Assembly (NCBI GenBank): GCA_949358305.1
Contig: OX442321.1
Location: 4,799,605 to 4,863,604, forward strand
From: Strigamia acuminata
Taxonomy: Eukaryota; Arthropoda; Chilopoda; Geophilomorpha; Linotaeniidae
Reading direction: 5' to 3'
DNA: 64,000 nucleotides
Shown here: in pieces, positions 42,460 through 52,434 of the stretch
How positions within the stretch are numbered: position 1 is the first letter of the stretch
Layout of the letters: the number at the start of each line of letters is the position of its first letter
The notes under the pieces: generated by a model
Database searches by the model: none
What the model saw: the letters and a program-made list of their open reading frames with translations, nothing else
What the model was told of the DNA's origin: nothing
Made by a program: the position numbers and the translations under genes

Positions 42460-42845
42460 TTACACATGGCTGCGACACAAATCAAGCTCTAGATCCACAT
42501 CTCGCTCTATGGTTATTTAAATAATCAGCGGGAAATCTGCACATTATTTCTCGCCAAACGACTGAACTTGTTTCCATACACTCGCCGTCAAATTTCAAAG
42601 CTCTGTTCACTCATGCTCCTACATTCCTAATTGCTTTTTTTACGTAAATTCTACGATTTCAGCGACATCACGTCCCATTTCACATTTTCGCGAAAATAAG
42701 TAAAAATTACGAAAATTGTCAAATATAAATTTTTAAATATAAATTTCTTGTTTGGCACAACATAATTGTCGACATGACCTCCAATAAACACACTAAACTT
42801 GGTACACAAGTTGGAACAATTGGGTCAACAGCAATTTCAGCTTAA
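42460..42845 (+). pseudogene. BTB promoter module with truncated BTB start
   Basis: Upstream module (ATCAAGCTCTAGATCCACAT, GGTTATTTAAATAATCAGCG, CACATTATTTCTCGCC) followed by ATG at 42775 and about 60 bases homologous to the BTB start, frameshifted. It breaks off after CAACAGCAAT and continues with the 3' flank also seen at 38078. Only the promoter and the first codons survive; the donor position reads CAAAGCT rather than CAAAGGT. Confidence 0.8.
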
Positions 42846-43860
42846 ATCAATATCTATTTTTCAAAACTCAATCGAAAGAATAAATAAATAAAAAAAATGA
42901 AATTTTATAACAAGAATTAATATTGGATTCCCGCATTAAAAAATTCCTTTACTCTGATGCTTGACTTCAATACCAGTAAACCACAACTTCTCAAATCAAT
43001 ATCCCCTCTTTAATTTAAAAAACTTAAATCAAAACAACAATTTCTTTTTATCCATTTAAAATTGAATTTCCAAACACACAAGTCTGACTTCAACACTCAA
43101 CGGTCAACAGTCCACACCTTGAGATCACCAAAAATAATCAAGTTAACCACGTCATTTCATTAATTACGGTTCGAGTCTTTGAATCTTTCCAAAAATCCAC
43201 GCGACACGAATCAATTTGTAAAGGAAAACTATCAACCAAACCAAACGTAATTGATGTCGACTTTTAAACGCACATAACATTCGTGTTGGCGGTATACGAT
43301 TATTTTTTTTGCAAAAATATACATGTAAAATAATGAAAATTCCTACCTGGGCCTTTGTGTTGCTATTTCGATGCACGATCCATTATCTAACAATCAACGA
43401 CATGACGGTGTGGCATTTGGGGCAATATTCGATCTGAAATTAATATTAAAACAATTACTTTATTTGTTATGGCGATGTGAGTCAACACAACTAAATAAAT
43501 TTACGAGGCGGACTGACCGCCGTGGACAATAGATACGTGCAGATTTTAATCCAAATTATTATGCAAAAATTAAAAAACCTACCGACCGCTCTCATTTTCT
43601 AACATACTTCCCAGAATTAGTAGATCTAATTTGTAAGATACTTGTTTGCGTCAATTTGCACTTTGATTTGTGTAATGGCGACTTGTTGCGGTGGCAACAT
43701 ACAGCGCTAGCTAGCGGAAACATTTGAAATTAATAAAACTGACGCAAGACCGAGAATGGAGGTAATTTTTACCTAAAATATTCAATTTTCACCCAAAAAT
43801 ATCCAGTAAAAACATATATAAATTAATATTAGTATTCTGATAGAAATACCACACATCAGA
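42846..43860. other. Intergenic sequence of the BTB cluster, duplicated flanks
   Basis: AT-rich. Its parts recur at 38078-38520 and 45430-45950 (for example TTGTGTAATGGCGACTTGTTG, here 43665). No gene supported. The stretch at 43840-43880 preserves the unoccupied version of the site hit by the foldback element at 38528. Confidence 0.6.
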
Positions 43861-43869
43861 TCCACTACT

Positions 43870-44177
43870 TGGCTGAAGCACTATTCAGGGTCAAGTTCAC
43901 ATCACATCACATCCTGTGGTTATTTATAGCATCGGCGGGGAAATCCCACATATTATTTCTCGCCAACGGACTGAACTTGTTTCCATTCACTCGCCGTCAA
44001 ATTTTAAAGGTCTGTTTATTTATTGTGGTTATTTCTTAACATGGAATCCTACGATATCAGTTTCGATTTTACATTATCCTGGGAAGAATTATAAACGACA
44101 AAAGTTATTTAATTATAAATTTCTTGTTTCACAGCAGCAAATTTATTGGACAAAATCCAGATGATGCGTTATTTCCC
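43870..44177 (+). pseudogene. BTB promoter joined directly to a BACK tail
   Basis: Full upstream module (GGTTATTTATAGCATCGG, then CATTCACTCGCCGTC, then the intron and acceptor TTGTTTCACAG at 44135) runs without a break into AGCAAATTTATTGGACAAAA, which is the end of the BACK fragment. The whole coding body between is deleted. Nothing translatable remains. Confidence 0.8.
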
Positions 44178-45949
44178 TAACGATGCACACATACTGCATT
44201 TTATTTCTTTAATTAATGATTAAAAATAAATTTAATTAATAATTAATTAATTAACAAGTGCAATGTATCAAAATATTGCGATACTTATATAAGTTGTGTA
44301 AAGCAGAAAAAAGTTCTAATTTTTCTGTTCCGCAAATTCGCAGAAAAGTGTTTCAAAAAATAAGTGTGTCCTTATCAAAAATTATATTCCAAATTGCAAA
44401 CCAAAAGCTATAAATAAGAAAAAAAATTAATTTGTCCGCTTCACGTTTTCATTTCCTCACAACAACCGAGAAAACAAGTTGCTTTTATTTACACTTCGCT
44501 GCGACACAAATCAAGCTCAAGATCCACATCTCGCCCTTTGATTATTTAAACTATAAGCAGGAAATTTGCATATTATTTCTCGCCAAATGACTGAACTTGT
44601 TTCCATACACTCGCCGTCAAATTTCAAAACTCTGGTCACTCATTCTCCCACATTCCTAATTACTTTTTTTACGAAAATTCTACGAAACGAATATGATGCG
44701 CAATCTTCCTTTCTTAATTTCTATATAATTTAATTAAACCAACAGTTTTCTTTTTCCAATTTCCAATTGAAATTCCAAACAACGATGTAGATGTAGACCC
44801 AATTTCTCAACGCAAACCACACCAACTCTATCTGTAAATAATGCATTCCACACAACCACAGTAATTGTTAACAATAAAATACGCATAAAAACACAACCCA
44901 GACATCGCTTGAACATTTAGCACCAATTCAACGCCACATTAAAAGCTTATTATTATTTCTCACGTAAATACTGTATACGTTTCAAGCAGTATTTGCATTG
45001 TCATAGCTAAAAATTAATCCACAAATAAGAATAACATAATTAATTTAGTGTCTTTTCGACTCTTTAGTCTCTCACAAATGATATTGGAACTCTCATTTAA
45101 CATCTAAATTCAGCATTTCACACTTGTTGGTTGCATATAATTGCTTAATTTGAATGATTTCCACCAAACTCTGCAAAAACAATCATTATTACTACTTGCT
45201 AGTGTGCATGTAGTTGCTTAATATATGTGTTTTACCACACCAGGTTATGTAAATTTAGGAAGCACACACAAATTAAATTTTTCACCAGTTTTAAAACAAT
45301 ATTTCAAATAATTTCAAATTTCAAATTTCAAATTCCACAATAAGTGGTTGCATATTTCTAGGTGCTCTAACGTTTAGTTGGAGTGATTCTTCATACATAA
45401 TGTTCTAATTCATCAAATTAATTTTAACCTGGGTTTTTGTGTTGCTATTTTGCTGCACGATCCATTATCAAACAATCATTTGGGGCAATATTCGATCTGA
45501 AATAAACATTTCAACAATTACTTTATTTGTTATGGCAATGTCAGTCAACACAACTAAATAAATTTACGAGGCGGATTGTCCGCCGTGGATAATAGTTACA
45601 TGCAGATTTTAATCCAAATTATTATGCAAAAATTAAAAAAGCTACCGACCGCTCTCATTTTCTAACATATTTCACAGAGTTAATAGATAATCTAATTTGT
45701 AAGATATTTGTTTGCGTCAATTCGCACTTTGATTTGTGTCATGGTTTGTATGTTGCCATCTCGGCCATCACAACAAGTTGTTGCGATGGCAACATACAGC
45801 GCTAGCTAGCGGAAACATTTGAAACCCATAAACCTAATGCAAGACCGAGCACGAAGATAATTTTTACCAAAAGTATTCAACTTTTTACTCAAAAATATCC
45901 TGCAAAAACATATATGAGTTAATATTAGTATTCTGATAGAAATACCACG
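44178..45949. other. Intergenic sequence with another BTB promoter copy
   Basis: 44510-44640 holds a diverged promoter module (AAGATCCACATCTCGCCC, TTATTTAAACTATAAGCAGG) followed by no coding exon. 45030-45200 resembles 21245-21360. At 45737-45795 an inverted pair GTATGTTGCCATC / GATGGCAACATAC forms a hairpin. No gene supported. Confidence 0.55.
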
Positions 45950-45959
45950 GTCAAGTTCG

Positions 45960-46132
45960 CATCACATGACATCCGACATATTATTTTTTCAAAGGTTTGT
46001 TTATTTATCGGTGTTACTCCTTAACATGAAATTCTACCATATCAGTTTCGATTGCACATTATCACGGGAAGAATTATAAACGACAAAAGTTATTTAATTA
46101 TAAATTTATTTTTTAACAGCTCAATTTCTAAG
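45960..46132 (+). promoter_or_regulatory. Shortened 5' region of BTB copy 3
   Basis: Only part of the promoter module is kept: CATATTATT, then TTGTTTATTTATCGGTG, ATCAGTTTCGATTGCACATT and the acceptor TTTTTTAACAG at about 46119. The TATA-containing half seen in other copies is missing or diverged, so copy 3 may be poorly expressed. Confidence 0.4.
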
Positions 46133-46903
46133 ATGGCCGATAGTAAACACCCGCTACACTTGGCATCCAAGTTGGAAGAATTACGTCAACAGCAATCCTC
46201 TACCGACGTCGTGATGGAATGCGCAGGAGGCGTCGTTCACGCTCATAAATGCGTTTTATTAACATCTTGCCCGTATTTTGAGAAGATGTTTACCGTAGAC
46301 ATGGTGGAAAAAAACACCGGATGCGTTCGATTTACGGGAATTTCAAGAAAAGTGATCGAAATGATTATCAAATATCTCTACGTCGCTGAGATGCCAACAT
46401 TAGATGTCGGCGATTACGACTCGTTAAGAGATTTGCTTTCAACTACCCGGATGATGGATCTGAACGATTTGCACGTTGACTGTTGGATTCAGAGCAGCCG
46501 TGATGTAAATTTGGAAACATTTGTCGATTTGTGGGCCGTTGCAATTGACTTCGGTTTGGAAAAAGAAGGGTTGATCGAAGGTTTTCTTCAGAACAACATG
46601 AAAGAAATTTCAAAATATGCGTACGTGCAAGATTTAACGAAAACTCAGCTGACTAAACTGATCGAATGTGTTGATCAAAAGCGATTTTGCAGCGAATGCT
46701 TTTATTGTATCCTCAAGTCGCGATCCACACACGATGAAGCTGTTGTCGTTCAATTACTTAAGAAACTTGACCTGCGAGACTTGAACAACACATACTTACA
46801 CAATTTGTTACAATACGTTCGCAAAGACAAAACGGAAGATACTATAGAAAATCTGCTGATTGAAGAAGCTGTGGCACGATTGCTCAAATTCCGTCAAAAC
46901 TAA
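46133..46903 (+). CDS. BTB-BACK protein without Kelch repeats, BTB copy 3
   Basis: 256 residues from the ATG at 46133. BTB domain intact (SSTDVVMECAGGVVHAHKCV, with Ser in place of the usual Cys before TDVV; CPYFEKMF; MIIKYLY). The BACK-like region runs to about residue 225. The protein ends KFRQN, before the Cys-rich tail; homologous tail DNA follows (ACAGCCAGAGGTGTCCAGCATC near 46956) but is out of frame and broken. It is a mosaic: the first half is closest to copy 1 (MVEKNTGCVRFTGISRKV), the middle to copy 2 (LDVGDYDSLRDLLSTTRMMD). That suggests gene conversion or unequal exchange. Confidence 0.87.
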   Translation: MADSKHPLHLASKLEELRQQQSSTDVVMECAGGVVHAHKCVLLTSCPYFEKMFTVDMVEKNTGCVRFTGISRKVIEMIIKYLYVAEMPTLDVGDYDSLRDLLSTTRMMDLNDLHVDCWIQSSRDVNLETFVDLWAVAIDFGLEKEGLIEGFLQNNMKEISKYAYVQDLTKTQLTKLIECVDQKRFCSECFYCILKSRSTHDEAVVVQLLKKLDLRDLNNTYLHNLLQYVRKDKTEDTIENLLIEEAVARLLKFRQN

Positions 46904-47329
46904 ATTTTAGTGAGCAGATAATTGATAATTGTAATAAAATGTGCCATTACTACAGCCAGAGGTGTCCAGCATCACTAGCCACGGTAAAAATAGTGTCATG
47001 TTTTTCCAATGAAACTCTATCGATTTTCTCACCGTGATTACGTTTTTATTTTAACTTGTTCAGTGACTCGTTTATACACATTTAGTATTGATTTAGTAAA
47101 AAGGTATTTTCTTCTTATTCTATCGTTCAAGAGTTTTTGCTTACATTTTTGTTATACAATGTTGCATTGTTATTTTTTCATACACGTTATCGACACGCGC
47201 TTACTATGAATTGAATTAATTGATTTTGTACAATAAAGTTTCATTTTCATTTATCTATTCATAACATCTTCCCGCTTCACGTTTTTATTTTCTCACAACC
47301 GATGTATTGAGAAAACAACTTGCTTTTAT

Positions 47330-47528
47330 TTACACATGGCTGCGACACAAATCAAGCTCAAGATCCACATCTCGCTCGACGGTTATTTAAACCATCAGCG
47401 GGAAATTTGCACATTATTTCTCTCCAAATTTGTTTCCATACACTCGCTCTCAAATTGAAGGGTATTACAGCTTTAGCCAGCGATTTTTGTGGAAATTTGG
47501 GCCTCTTTTTCAAATCGAGCATTTTAGA
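47330..47528 (+). pseudogene. BTB promoter module fused to a DEG/ENaC TM2 fragment
   Basis: 47333-47452 matches the BTB upstream module (ATCAAGCTCAAGATCCACAT, GGTTATTTAAACCATCAGCG). It then passes into 47453-47528, which aligns with the last exon of the channel genes: ATTGAAGGGTATTACAGC, then GGAAATTTGGGCCTCTTTTT. The channel part is short and frame-broken. Confidence 0.75.
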
Positions 47529-47596
47529 TCAAAATAATTCAAAAATAAGAAATTAAAGATGAATTGAGTGTCTCTTCCCAAGTAACACAACTATAC

Positions 47597-47800
47597 AGGG
47601 TGTCCCAAAAGTCTATAAAATTATCTAATTTCATTGTTCATCAAATAAGACAATCAATTTGTACTTATGAATCTACTAAATGGCTGATAGATCCGCCATT
47701 TACTCAAGGATGTAATCTTACTGTATAATAACAATTCAACAATAAAAACTAACAATGCAACAATAAAAATTAACACCACAACAATAAATAATAATAGATT
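47597..47800. repeat. Dispersed repeat of about 190 bp, copy 1
   Basis: Shared with 53535-53735 (common TCTACTAAATGGCTGATAGA, TCAAGGATGTAATCTTACTG and an ACAATAAAAATTAACAC array). It begins with ACAGGGTGTCCCAAAAGTCT, resembling mariner-type ends. Likely a degraded DNA element. Confidence 0.75.
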
Positions 47801-47831
47801 AATCTGTATATAATAGTTAGCTTTCACCGAA

Positions 47832-47893
47832 AGATAATTGGAAAACAGTTTGATCATTGTACAAGTATGATCAAACTGTTTTCGAATTATCTA
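47832..47893. repeat. Long hairpin
   Basis: GATAATTGGAAAACAGTTTG... pairs with ...CAAACTGTTTTCGAATTATC around a spacer of about 11 bases; stem of about 25 bp with one mismatch. No terminator or transposon context recognised. Confidence 0.8.
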
Positions 47894-48360
47894 TCTCAAT
47901 GCACTCAATTTAATTTATGGTTTTAGAAATAGATTATGCCATTATTGGCGCTCATTCCTTCTCAAGAATAGTATTCCACACACACAAATCAAAAGTTTTG
48001 GAATTGATGCGTAAATTGGAGTTTGTCAATTCACGCTTTTGTTTTTTCACAGCTGTGTTATTGCCTGTATTCTACATACGATTCATGTACAATACGTACA
48101 CGTGTGTTCTGATTGCTCAGTGATTACTGACCAGTAATATATACCGGTATGTAACTGTTTAACTTTTAATAAACCACTTGTTAGTGGACCATTGATCTAA
48201 CCTGTCATTCACATTATTTATTCCTGATAATACAACACTGAAAGTGCAGTCCAAATTTCCAACAAAATAAAATCAATCAAGTTCGGTTCTTGATCAGAAA
48301 ATAAAAATCTTCACTTTTAAAATATTCTATTCCTTTCATATCTGATAAAACATGATTTTA

Positions 48361-48604
48361 TTTACACACCTGAATAGCTGCTCACATATCAAGCTCAAGG
48401 TTCACATCAATGTGTTATTTACGTGTATCAGCGGGAACTCCCCGCATATCATATCTCGCCGAGTTTCCTTGTATTCCCTCGCCGTTCAATTTCAAAGGTA
48501 TGTTCATTACTTCTCCATTCGCTGTGACTTTGTGTAATATGTATAATTCTTTGGTTTCAGTCACATCAGTTTCAATTTCACATTTTTAGAACATAATTTT
48601 TGAC
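48361..48604 (+). promoter_or_regulatory. Promoter and non-coding first exon of BTB copy 4
   Basis: Diverged copy of the family module: CAAGGTTCACATCAATGTG, TTATTTACGTGTATCAGCGG, CCGCATATCATATCTCGCC, then CAATTTCAAAG|GTATGT (donor at 48497) and an acceptor GGTTTCAG at 48560. The donor matches the splice consensus better here than in the other copies (GTCTG). TTATTTA is a possible TATA element. Confidence 0.5.
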
Positions 48605-49516
48605 ATGGCCGCCAGTAAACATGCGCTGGACTTGGCATACAAGATGGAAGAATTACGTCAACAGCAATCGTGTACCGACGTCGTGATGCAATGCGCAGGA
48701 GGCGTCGTCCACGCTCATAAAACCGTTTTAATATCGTCTTGTCCGTATTTTGAGAAGATGTTTACCGTAGACATGACGGAAAAAAACACTGGATGCGTTC
48801 GATTTGATGGTATTTCAAGTAAAGTGATCGAAATGATCGTAAAATATCTGTACGTTGCTGAGATCCCAACATTGGACCACGATTGCGCCTTGTTAGGGGA
48901 GTTAATTGAAACCAGTCGTATGATGGGTCTGGAAGATTTTCTCCTCGACTGCTGGAAACAGAGCAGCCATGATGTAAACGTAGAGACGTTTGTCGAATTG
49001 TGGGCGGTCGGCGTTGATTTCGACTTGGACAAAGAAGGGTCAATCGAAGTTTTTGCTCGGAACAACATTAAAGAAATTTCAGAAAACACGCAAGTGCACG
49101 ATTTAACGCCACCCCAAATGACTAAACTGATTGAATGTGTTGATCAAGAACAATTTTGCAACGAATGTATTCAATGCATCTTCAGATGGCAATCCATCCA
49201 CGACGGTGATGACAGTCAAGAATTCGCTGCTAATTTACTCCAGAAAGTCAACCTACGATACTTAGATGACAGGTCTTTGCATAATTTGTTAACGCGTAAT
49301 TGCAGCAATGATAAAAAAGTAACTGTCGAAAATATTCTCACTAAAGAAGCTTTGACTCGTTTGCCTAAGATGTCTGATGCCAAAATAAACATTTGTGGAA
49401 AGATACTTCAAAATTGTACCGCAGTGTGTCGATGGAGCAGACAGCACCGCTACAACTGCGAGGGCCAAACTGCATTGGAAAATATAAGAGTTTTATGCGA
49501 AAAATTACTTGAATAA
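48605..49516 (+). CDS. BTB-BACK protein without Kelch repeats, BTB copy 4
   Basis: 303 residues, ATG at 48605. BTB domain residues about 17-110 (SCTDVVMQCAGGVVHAHKTV, CPYFEKMF, MIVKYLY), BACK-like region (VELWAVGVDFDLD; LIECVDQEQFC), then a complete Cys-rich tail (CGKILQNCTAVC ... CEGQTALENIRVLCEKLLE). It is the closest relative of the C-terminal half of the chimeric gene at 50785, sharing DDRSLHNLL and EGQTALE-IRVLCE-LLE. AATAAA at 49565. It has the best-preserved upstream module of the cluster and is probably expressed. Kelch repeats, which would bind a substrate, are absent. Confidence 0.92.
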   Translation: MAASKHALDLAYKMEELRQQQSCTDVVMQCAGGVVHAHKTVLISSCPYFEKMFTVDMTEKNTGCVRFDGISSKVIEMIVKYLYVAEIPTLDHDCALLGELIETSRMMGLEDFLLDCWKQSSHDVNVETFVELWAVGVDFDLDKEGSIEVFARNNIKEISENTQVHDLTPPQMTKLIECVDQEQFCNECIQCIFRWQSIHDGDDSQEFAANLLQKVNLRYLDDRSLHNLLTRNCSNDKKVTVENILTKEALTRLPKMSDAKINICGKILQNCTAVCRWSRQHRYNCEGQTALENIRVLCEKLLE

Positions 49517-49689
49517 CGGAAACAAAGTATGGTATGCCTGTATTTCTTTTCCTTCGATTAAAAAAATAAAATAAAATACAAATTTCTTAATGTATGAATT
49601 CACAAGTGCAATACATCAAAATGTCAGCAAAATAAAGCGTGAAATGCAGAAAAAAGCCCTTAATGCGATAAACTGAAGTAACTACACTC

Positions 49690-50087
49690 CAGTGTTTTTC
49701 ATTGGGTACCCGTACCCGTACCCATACCCGTACCCGCCCGTACCCGTAGGGTACGGGCGGGTACGGGTACAGGTTTCACGGGTACGCGCGGGTACGCGTT
49801 CTCGTGTTGTACATATTTAATTTACAAATTGGCGAATTCTTTCAAGACCAGCGTCCAAACCGACTTACTCAAGCCGCATCCGATGCTGTATGGACGAAAG
49901 AAACATGCCAGTTCAAGCAAGTCCGTTGTATGGACAAATTTCTCTGACGTCGTCATGTTGGCGTTCGGGTACGGGACGGGTACGGGTCGGGTAGGGTCGG
50001 GTACGGGCGGGTACGGGTAGAGAATTTTTTTGGAGACGGGTAACGGGCGGGTAACGGGTACGATTTTTTCGCCAATGAAAAACTCTG
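49690..50087. mobile_element. hAT-like MITE with GGGTAC/CCCGTA arrays
   Basis: 398 bp between exact 8-bp target duplications CTACACTC (49682-49689, 50088-50095). Terminal inverted repeats CAGTGTTTTTCATTGG and CCAATGAAAAACTCTG. Just inside both ends lie inverted arrays built on CCCGTA / TACGGG. The 8-bp duplication and CAGxG ends fit hAT. No transposase. Inserted at the end of an older TATACTCTG-type MITE. Confidence 0.93.
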
Positions 50088-50290
50088 CTACACTCGAGTT
50101 GCACTCAAAAAGGGACTTTACAAGATGTACTCCCATTGGTCGAGCCAGTTTACTGGTGTAGTGATCCGGAAAAGTAGACCCAAACACCAGAATTGCATTA
50201 CAATGTACAGACATTGTAATCGATTGCCTAGGCAACGGCCTAAAATTCAAACTTCCAGACGATGTAAGCAATAAACACAACAAACATGAG
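50088..50290. mobile_element. TATACTCTG-family MITE, copy C (partial)
   Basis: Shares CATTGGTCGAGCCAGTTTAC, GACCCAAACACCAGAAT and GTACAGACATTGTAATCGAT with the copy at 33872. The left end is diverged (CTACACTCGAGTTGCACTC) and no inverted right end was found, so it is a partial copy. It lies just upstream of the chimeric THAP gene. Confidence 0.75.
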
Positions 50291-50579
50291 TTTGACATTT
50301 TTTAATGTGTAAAACTTCATGTTAATGATGGAAATAACATTTTTTATTAAATAAAATCAAAATAACATAAACTAAATCAAGGTAACTATATAACAAGGTA
50401 CCGCAGCCCGGGACATTCTGAGTTATGACGTCACTACTTTTGGTCGTTTCCAAATGGTCATGTGATTTGTGCCGATGGCTGTGTCGTCACCACGAGGATA
50501 GATACCTTTGACCTTGTTTACATCTCCAGCTGAAACAACGAGTTGCAACAAGTTTTGGAACCTTTATTTACAATCCAAG

Positions 50580-50780
50580 GTAAAATATCATACGAATTGT
50601 GTAAAATATTATAAGAATTGCGTAAAATATTATAAGAATTGTGTAAAATATAAGAATTGTGTAAAATATAAGAAAAAAAAGAAAAATAAAAACAAAAAAA
50701 TAAAAATAAAAATATTTTATCTAAGAATTTAGATAATATTGCTTGTGATTTTAATTTCATATTCCTTATATATTTTACAG
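50580..50780 (+). other. Probable 5' UTR intron of the chimeric gene, with tandem repeats
   Basis: Donor CAATCCAAG|GTAAAA at 50580 and acceptor TATTTTACAG at 50780 bracket the stretch before the THAP ATG. Inside, at 50585-50675, GAATTGTGTAAAATATTATAA-like units of 15-23 bp repeat about five times, followed by an A-rich run. Confidence 0.55.
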
Positions 50781-50784
50781 GAAA

Positions 50785-52028
50785 ATGGCCAACTGTGCTG
50801 TAGCTGTATGTGGCAATTACGCAAGAAAAACAAAAGGGCAAAAGATTTCTTACCATGTATTTCCAGTGGATAATCCAGCACTTTGCCGCTTATGGGTTAC
50901 ACGATGCAAGAGAAAAGACAAATTTAAGGAAAAAAATGCGAGAATATGCTCTGTTCATTTTCCTCCTGATGCTTTTCAATTAAATTCTGTGAATGAAATG
51001 CTGAATATCCCATATGTGAAAACCTTAAAGCGCACTGCTGTACCCACTGAGCATTTAACAAAAAAAGCTCCTGGTAAGAAATTTAGGACATGAAATAAAT
51101 ATATGAAAGAAATATGAAGAAAATGGAATAAATTAAATATAAACATAATATGAATTTTAATAAACAAAAAGAATATTTTACATCTTTTTAGAGTCAACTA
51201 TAACTTCGAGTGATACGATGGAAATAACAACAGAAAAGACAACTACAGATCAGCTGTCTCCTCAACCATCAGCCCTCTCACCAATTACACCACCTGATAA
51301 TCAATGTAAGCAATATTATAGTGAAAAAAATATATAGTTTGAATTAAAATTAAACTTAAATTTTTTTAACAGGTAGAATAAAGCGATATGAGGCTAGGTG
51401 TGTACGAAAGCGAGCACTAGAACACATTCAGCAAATTTCACCGAAGAAAACTCACTATGATAAGGGTTGTAGTGTCGATATAGAAGATGTAAGATTTGCT
51501 CAGTTTGAAGAAAAAAGTAAAGAGTGTGAAGCGGAAAAGAAACAGTGGAAAGCAGAAAAGAAACACCTGTACAACATGACAGAAATTGCAGAAAAAGCAA
51601 GTGTGCATGATTTAACTGCAGCTCAATTGACTGAACTCATCAAATGTGTCGACCAAGTTCAATTTTGCAGCGAATGTGTTCAATGCATTCTCAAATGGCA
51701 TTCGAACCATGACTGTGACAGCAGTCAGGAAATTGCAGCTAATTTACTTCAGAAACTTAACCTGCGACACATAGATGACAGGTCCTTGCATAATTTGTTA
51801 AGGCGTAATTGCAGAAATGGACAAAAAGAAACTGTCGAAGACATTCTGACTCGAGAAGCTTTGACTCGCTTGCCCACTATGTCTGAAGCCAAACTAAGCA
51901 TTTGTAGAGATATACTTCGAAATTGTACCATACAGTGTCCACGGTGCAGAAAGCACTGCCACTACATATGCGAGGGCCAAACTGCATTGGACACTATAAG
52001 AGTTTTATGCGAAACATTACTCGAGTAA
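50785..52028 (+). CDS. Chimeric protein: THAP zinc finger, charged linker, BTB-family BACK half
   Basis: Predicted exons: 50785-51073, 51192-51305 and 51373-52028. They total 1059 nt, 352 residues, one open frame with GT-AG introns. Residues 1-95 are a THAP domain, a C2CH zinc finger that binds DNA in P-element transposases and THAP proteins: CAVAVC, then the RLW Trp, then ICSVHF, and the AVPTEH box at its end. Exon 2 is Ser/Thr/Pro-rich. Exon 3 begins with a Lys/Glu-rich helix (EEKSKECEAEKKQWKAEKK) and passes without an intron into the BACK half of the BTB family (SVHDLTAAQLTELIKCVDQ to the end LCETLLE), closest to BTB copy 4. The BTB domain is absent. The tail has extra cysteines (CTIQCPRCRKHCHYIC). 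AATAAA at 52071. The ATG is the first after a splice acceptor. Role unknown; a DNA-binding protein is inferred. Confidence 0.88.
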
Positions 52029-52059
52029 CGGAAACTAAGGATGCATGTATTTCATTTCT

Positions 52060-52290
52060 TGCTATTAAAAAATAAACATTAAATTTAAAACAAATTAACA
52101 TAAAAGTGCAATATGTCTGATGTTTCAACTTTCAATCAAGTTGTGAATGAGCGAGGCAGTGACCATTAGCATGCTTTCGAATCAGTAATTTATTTTACGT
52201 AAATGTAGGTGGCGCTCCAGAAGGTGGCGTCGCAAAAAGGTGATATAAAAAGGAAACAAGTTAAAAGTAAACACTAAGCTTGTACGCGGA
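52060..52290. repeat. 3' flank segment duplicated at 61890-62095
   Basis: AGGTGGCGCTCCAGAAGGTG and the sequence before it (AAAGTGCAATATGTCTGATG) recur after the second LTR element at about 61935-62080. This marks a segmental duplication of the tail and 3' flank of a BTB-type gene. Confidence 0.8.
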
Positions 52291-52434
52291 TCGGATCGGA
52301 TCGGATAAGGATCGGAGCAAACAATCTGACCGCCATTTTAATTGCGGATCGGATGGGCGCTCAATCCGCGGATGGGAATCCGCTGTTCCGCGGATTGATC
52401 CAACCATGCAAACCATCCGCACGTTGTCGTAACC
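52290..52434. repeat. GCGGAT/ATCCGC-rich patch
   Basis: Direct GGATCGGATC repeats on the left and ATCCGCGGAT repeats on the right make a short self-complementary region interrupted by the solo LTR at 52435. It may be the left part of a small transposon; ends not resolved. Confidence 0.5.
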
